Source: Kiritimatiellia bacterium (lineage in GTDB: Bacteria; Verrucomicrobiota; Kiritimatiellia; RFP12; UBA1067). From it: DNA of 8,088 nucleotides. The notes below the pieces were generated by a model that was not told the DNA's origin, did not search any database, and was given only the letters and a program-made list of their open reading frames with translations. The position numbers were made by a program, and so were the translations under genes. The stretch lies in the NCBI GenBank assembly GCA_017629455.1, contig JAGBXE010000013.1, forward strand, positions 1 to 8,088, read 5' to 3'. How positions within the stretch are numbered: position 1 is the first letter of the stretch; each line of letters begins with the position of its first letter. This document shows positions 4,206 to 8,088 of the stretch, in pieces.

Positions 4206-7151
4206 TTAAAACTCAAACTCGCCCCATGATGAAGGATTAATACTTACTTCTGATGGCATATCTGAAACTTCTTGGCTTCCAAGATCAAACAAATATTGAC
4301 GACGCACAACACGTGTTCCAGTTATATCTCCAAAGATAACACCGGGATCGGCGCGGCGAACGCCACGCACAAAAGGCGTCTTTTCGCCCAGCTCTTTCCA
4401 TGGTATATCTACACGAACAGAATACCCACCAACCCTACGGTTGAGCGTAACTTTAGCCTCTTTAACTTCTTCTATGCGCCGAACAGAAACTCTCCCCACA
4501 GGCGAAGCAAAAACCTTAGCCTCGCCTGCAAATGAGCGATCAACATAATTATAGTGCATAACTATAATCTTTCCTGCGAACGGCGCAATAACAAAACGCT
4601 GATCGCCCTCTACGGGTTTACGGCGTTTAGGATCGGCATTAACATCCGAAGCCCAACGGAAATCTAATGCGTCTCCCGTATGGAACAAGGTTGTACTATC
4701 GTCTCCTCCATTTTCAAATGGAGTTTTATCGTCAACATCATAATAAAGTGTCAGATTATTTTCCGACCAGCCAAGAGCAAATCGAGCTACCGGGTCTGCC
4801 GCGGGAAATGCGTGTTCAGCCAATTTCCACCACGTATGATTAAGCCCAAACCCAGCCGCCCTGACAGTTCGCGCGGGCCCGCGCGCGGCAAGGGGAATTT
4901 CAGAAATTGGCGGCGCTTTTTTCTTGATGGCAATATCACCTCCACTAAGCCTGCAGATAGATTGCACGCCCTCTAATGTGCAAATATTAAGAGAATCTTT
5001 TCCAACGATTAGACACGGGCGATTTTTAACATCACCAAACCAACCGCCAAAACATTCATCCGAAAGTGAATTTTGAGAAAACACCATTCCTTTTTTGGCT
5101 TCCGGCAAATTTTGCGTTGAAGGGCATACCCTTGCATCTCCAAAAAGCTCAGTAACAAAAAAGCCGTCGCAAGTAAACAAGTAGCGCGTACCCTTATTCC
5201 CATTAAGAATCATTAGGCCACCTTCAAAAGCCTTGCTAAAGCCTTCTATTCCCAGTGTGTGGCGAAGTTCCCCTGGGCGAGGAATCGGCGAGTTGTGAGT
5301 ATTGGAAGGATACGGATTAGGATATGACCATAAAACTTTCCCACCATCACGCGCGACAACTCCAAAAAGGTTTTCTTTTGCCCCTTGGTCGCCGCAGCCT
5401 CCTCGGTTAATTACAAAGCCCTTTCCGTCCGGAAGCCATGAAAGCGAACAGACGCGCGCAAAGGATTCTGGAAGCGCAACTATTTCGGGCCGAGTAAAAT
5501 CATAAAGCCCGTTTTTATCGGGCGAAAAAATCGCAAGGCTCTTGCCATCTTTTGTTTTTAAAGTAATCTCCATCGCCGGACCTAAGCGCATCGACCACTC
5601 GCTGCCGTATCGATAAAGCTCCGACTCAACCTTCTGACCATTCTGCCAGAAAAAGACACCCGTCTCACGATTAACACCTTTACCGTTCGAGACAGTTGTT
5701 TTGCCGTAAACGACGCGAGGCTCAAGCCTATCGCCGACAATCTCACCTATAAATGTTGATGTGCGGCAAGGGCCGTCGTCCGACACAAGGAACGTCTTGC
5801 CGCCAACTTCCCGTACTGTCGACGGCCCAGGCAGCGCCCAATCACGAATCTTTCGCACAGGGAAAGGAATGTCCTTATGCCTGTCGGGATCGAACAGAAT
5901 AGAATCAAGTGACGCGCTTGAAAGATCGCCCGAGAGCGCAAAGCGCATTCCGCTATAATAGGCGTAGCGCCCGGCTTTGTCGATCGACCCTCCACCACCG
6001 TAATAGGGCGTACCGACATATTCACGGACAAGCTTACCTTCACGCGTCCAAACGCTCACACGCTTGGGAAGAAATGAATTCTCACACACCCAAACGTGAC
6101 CTACTGCGTCAATTGCGACATCAACAGGATTACCCATTGCCAAAGGATCGTAAACGCCTTCTACACGACCGCCGCGCTTACCGATTCTGCGAATGAGGCG
6201 ACCATTTGGCGCAAAGACCTTAACACATTGCTCTGACGAATTCGTGTCGCATCTATACAGATTACCATCAGCGTCAGTTGCAATACCGTGAAGAATTTTA
6301 GTCGACGGCTTACGAAGAAGTTTCTTTAAAACTGAAAAAGGTTCATCATGGCTCCAAAGCCCATTATCACGATTGAAATACGAAACTCGCCGCTTATCAG
6401 AAAGAATAACCGCTATTTTATTTGATGTCAAAAAGAGGCCTTGAATTCCTGAAAAATCAGTAGAATTTTCACGCACTAAGGCTGAATCGTGTTGAATATG
6501 GCGTGATTTTACCTCTTGAGGCAATGGCACCCATTTGTAATCCTTGATATTAAAGAGATTAACACCAAGGCGCTCGCCCATCCAAAAGCCTTCGCCCGCT
6601 ACATGCAAGATATCACCATCAGTACATAACGCATGAGCGCCAGACAACCCGAGCCAGAGTGTCCCCCACTTTTTATTCCCATTTAAATCACATTGGATTA
6701 TTGAGTCTCCCGCCTCGGCCGTCTTACAACCGATGTAAACGTGCTTGCTGTCGGTAAAAAGGCACCAAGGCGCCACATGATCGGAAAGCCAGCCTCCCGC
6801 TCCGCTAGCCCTAAGGTTCCACCCGCCAGGACGAGTATGCTGTTTCCACGGCGTTGAACCGGGCGAGTAAAACGAGCCGCGCCAATGCGCAGTCACCGGA
6901 CCGTGCGCTATGCCTCGCCAGCGGTATACACCTACTTCAACACTCTCTCCAAAATCATTGCGCCCATCCCATGTTTCAACATGAGTTCCGCTTTTACGAA
7001 ACTGATCTGAAACAAGGTTGCGAATGCGACGCCCTTCGACATCTTCTATAACGAGCGTAACATTCGCATCCTTGGTAAGAGTATATTCAAATGTAGCTGC
7101 AGAAATAACAGCAGCAGAAAATACCGACCCTATAAATGTAAGGAACTTCAT
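4206..7151 (-). CDS. Exported FlgD-Ig / beta-propeller / CBM9-like domain protein
   Basis: A 981-residue protein of unknown function. Residues 1-19 (MKFLTFIGSVFSAAVISAA) form a signal peptide with an SAA-type cleavage site and no lipobox, so it is periplasmic or secreted. Residues 21-85 resemble a FlgD-like Ig domain: FEYTLTKDANVTLVIED, GRRIRNLV and WDGRNDFG, ending VGVYRWRG. A propeller-like region follows: GGWLSDHVAPWCLF (119-132), then NHL-like repeats at about 285-405 (GIATDADGNLYR, VDVAIDAVGHVWV, GSIDKAGRYAYYS) and more beta-rich sequence to about 740 with WLPDGKGFVINRGG. About 775-965 is CBM9-like: FALGWSENNLTLYYDVDD, TGDALDFRW, YSVRVDIPWKELG. There are no transmembrane segments or glycoside hydrolase motifs. 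Its ATG overlaps the stop of the glycine-rich gene upstream, so the two are translationally coupled. Architectures like this are, as far as I know, common in PVC bacteria. A role in polysaccharide binding is inferred from the domain only. Confidence 0.85.
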   Translation of the reverse strand: MKFLTFIGSVFSAAVISAATFEYTLTKDANVTLVIEDVEGRRIRNLVSDQFRKSGTHVETWDGRNDFGESVEVGVYRWRGIAHGPVTAHWRGSFYSPGSTPWKQHTRPGGWNLRASGAGGWLSDHVAPWCLFTDSKHVYIGCKTAEAGDSIIQCDLNGNKKWGTLWLGLSGAHALCTDGDILHVAGEGFWMGERLGVNLFNIKDYKWVPLPQEVKSRHIQHDSALVRENSTDFSGIQGLFLTSNKIAVILSDKRRVSYFNRDNGLWSHDEPFSVLKKLLRKPSTKILHGIATDADGNLYRCDTNSSEQCVKVFAPNGRLIRRIGKRGGRVEGVYDPLAMGNPVDVAIDAVGHVWVCENSFLPKRVSVWTREGKLVREYVGTPYYGGGGSIDKAGRYAYYSGMRFALSGDLSSASLDSILFDPDRHKDIPFPVRKIRDWALPGPSTVREVGGKTFLVSDDGPCRTSTFIGEIVGDRLEPRVVYGKTTVSNGKGVNRETGVFFWQNGQKVESELYRYGSEWSMRLGPAMEITLKTKDGKSLAIFSPDKNGLYDFTRPEIVALPESFARVCSLSWLPDGKGFVINRGGCGDQGAKENLFGVVARDGGKVLWSYPNPYPSNTHNSPIPRPGELRHTLGIEGFSKAFEGGLMILNGNKGTRYLFTCDGFFVTELFGDARVCPSTQNLPEAKKGMVFSQNSLSDECFGGWFGDVKNRPCLIVGKDSLNICTLEGVQSICRLSGGDIAIKKKAPPISEIPLAARGPARTVRAAGFGLNHTWWKLAEHAFPAADPVARFALGWSENNLTLYYDVDDKTPFENGGDDSTTLFHTGDALDFRWASDVNADPKRRKPVEGDQRFVIAPFAGKIIVMHYNYVDRSFAGEAKVFASPVGRVSVRRIEEVKEAKVTLNRRVGGYSVRVDIPWKELGEKTPFVRGVRRADPGVIFGDITGTRVVRRQYLFDLGSQEVSDMPSEVSINPSSWGEFEF
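4870..4885. repeat. 16-base perfect GC-only palindrome
   Basis: CGCGCGGGCCCGCGCG equals its own reverse complement and consists only of G and C, inside a gene of moderate GC content. It encodes AARGPAR in the linker between the propeller-like region and the CBM9-like domain of the large exported protein (about residues 757-763). It could be a restriction or methylation target, a structural element or codon chance. No second copy was noticed. Confidence 0.6.
7148..7151 (-). promoter_or_regulatory. ATGA stop/start overlap coupling two secreted-module genes
   Basis: The TGA of the glycine-rich gene (7148-7150) overlaps the ATG of the large exported protein (7149-7151). The bases before the ATG (CTTATTCTTAA) contain no Shine-Dalgarno sequence, so initiation probably depends on ribosomes finishing the upstream gene. 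That implies linked production and a related job for the two proteins. Confidence 0.75.
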
Positions 7152-8088
7152 TTAAGAATAAGACGCATCCCCGCAGGAACAACTTTGTAACGGACAATTA
7201 CAATACCATCGCCTCCGCGCCCGCCAAGACCATACCCGTCGGCAAAATTTGGCGGAATATGATATAAACCAGCGCCGCCGCCGCCACCACCGCCAAGCCC
7301 GTCAACGCCAGGCATTCCGCAGGGCTGCTTATCCGCAGAAGAACCTGTCGAGCCAAGCGCCCCCGCGCCGCCGCCGCCAAGCCCGCCTGTAGCGGCAGGC
7401 GAAGGGCTGCTACCCGCCATACGAGCGCCGCCGCCACCACCACCGCCATAATAAAGGGGCTCGCCAGTAATCTCGCAGAGAACACCTGCACCACCGCAAC
7501 CAGGAGCATAACCAGAAGAATTAGAGTCGCCCGAGTGAATTGCATCACCGCCTTTTTCACCAGCACCTGCACCACCGCCAGCGGCAGGGTGAGAGCTTGC
7601 CCCTCCGGCAAATCCCGAAGCGTCGATCGGCAACGCGCCAGAATAACTTCTTTGAGGATCGTACGTGTTAGATTCCGTGTATGCAGGAGCGCCACCGCCA
7701 TTAGCGCCTGTACACGCCATAAAACCGCACAAACTATATTGAGAATTTGACCCTGCTGCAACACCGCTTCCTGTTCCACCAGCGCCACCGCCTAACGCTT
7801 GCCATCTGCCAAACGAAGAAACTGTACCGTTAGCTCTCGCTGAATCCTCCTTCATCCAAACGGCAACGCCACCCCGGCCAACTGTATTATTATAAGTAAC
7901 TGCCAGGAGAAACGACTGAGAAACATGAACGACACCTCCGCCGCCGCCTCCGCCGCCGGCATACGCTCCACCTGCGCCGCCGCCGCCAACCAACAAAAAC
8001 TCAACTATCAAATTCTGATGAAATGTAATTGCCCCATCTGACGTAAATGTGCTAACAGCCTCCCCTGAGGATACTACAGTTTTACCAC
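7148..8088 (-). CDS. Glycine-rich domain protein, N-terminus cut by window edge
   Basis: The visible 312 residues are the C-terminal part of a longer protein; the frame is open to the window edge and a TTG at 8011 is internal, not the start. The first residues, AVSTFTSDGAITF, then IVEFLLVGGGGAGG, followed by many Gly-rich loops and ending GGDGIVIVRY, match the layout of bacterial glycine-rich domains (a THTFTSSG...VEVLVVAGGGGGGG...GIVIVRY pattern) found in surface and phage-fibre-like proteins. Between the glycine runs are polar aromatic stretches (YTESNTYDPQRSYSGALP). The C-terminus, KVVPAGMRLILK, carries no recognisable anchor such as LPXTG or PEP-CTERM. It overlaps the next gene by ATGA. 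Export is inferred from domain type and partner; the signal peptide, if any, is outside the window. It probably has a structural or adhesive surface role, with no more precise function supportable. Confidence 0.8.
   Translation of the reverse strand, partial: GKTVVSSGEAVSTFTSDGAITFHQNLIVEFLLVGGGGAGGAYAGGGGGGGGVVHVSQSFLLAVTYNNTVGRGGVAVWMKEDSARANGTVSSFGRWQALGGGAGGTGSGVAAGSNSQYSLCGFMACTGANGGGAPAYTESNTYDPQRSYSGALPIDASGFAGGASSHPAAGGGAGAGEKGGDAIHSGDSNSSGYAPGCGGAGVLCEITGEPLYYGGGGGGGARMAGSSPSPAATGGLGGGGAGALGSTGSSADKQPCGMPGVDGLGGGGGGGAGLYHIPPNFADGYGLGGRGGDGIVIVRYKVVPAGMRLILK
7931..7990. repeat. GCC-rich low-complexity tract encoding poly-glycine
   Basis: Runs of GCC/ACC triplets on the plus strand (GGC/GGT on the coding strand) encode GGGGAGGAYAGGGGGGGGVV. 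Shorter similar tracts lie at 7272-7296, 7361-7379 and 7425-7448. They are simple-sequence DNA inside the glycine-rich gene, prone to slippage and to mis-assembly, so small length errors there would be unsurprising. Confidence 0.7.

Noticed and set aside
7384..7401. Inverted repeat CGCCTG-N6-CAGGCG.
   Set aside because: It lies within a glycine/alanine/serine-rich coding stretch where such repeats arise by codon use; no T run or regulatory context.
7271..7448. GCC-triplet clusters considered as a CRISPR-like or tandem repeat array.
   Set aside because: Spacing and lengths are irregular, and all are in frame as glycine codons, with no repeat-spacer structure.
7198..7788. A 196-codon frame inside the glycine-rich gene.
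   Set aside because: It is a frame-shifted reading of GC-rich glycine codons (giving Ala/Val/Leu runs), a usual artefact of such repeats.

Overview
All recognisable genes in this window lie on the minus strand, so biological order runs from the high coordinates to the low ones. Together they suggest a Gram-negative (diderm) bacterium of moderate GC content: there is a KDO-8-phosphate synthase for lipopolysaccharide, and a secreted FlgD-like-Ig / beta-propeller / CBM9-like protein beside a glycine-rich protein. That kind of secreted pair is familiar from the PVC superphylum (Kiritimatiellota, Lentisphaerota, Verrucomicrobiota). The lineage is an inference from protein style and was not tested.

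Region 1 (8088 to 4206) holds an envelope or secreted module. A glycine-rich protein, cut by the window edge at its N-terminus, overlaps by ATGA the start of a 981-residue exported protein. The latter has a FlgD-type Ig domain, a propeller-like middle with NHL-like stretches and a C-terminal CBM9-like domain. The two are almost certainly co-translated and probably act together outside the cytoplasm; their substrate is unknown.

Region 2 (4205 to 1) holds cytoplasmic biosynthetic genes: kdsA (lipopolysaccharide KDO), argH (arginine), an orphan DppF/OppF-type ABC ATPase, a cysteine-rich C_GCAxxG_C_C family protein and panC (pantothenate), which runs off the window. Gaps are short (11 to 69 bases). 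Two sigma70-like promoters can be read, one before kdsA and one before the cysteine-rich gene. In both, the -10 box ends 7 to 9 bases before the ATG, which would give leaderless or near-leaderless mRNAs.

The most notable anomaly is in argH. Its open frame stops at 409 residues, but the next 150 bases in the -1 frame encode a good ArgH C-terminal tail that restores the usual length of about 459 residues. Removing one GC unit from a GCGCGC run at 2060-2065 would join the two frames. No RNA genes, CRISPR arrays, insertion sequences or phage genes were seen, and no gene-free stretch exceeds 70 bases. I did not find a clear new multi-gene system. The best candidates for follow-up are the broken or recoded argH, the leaderless promoter pattern and the secreted two-gene module.
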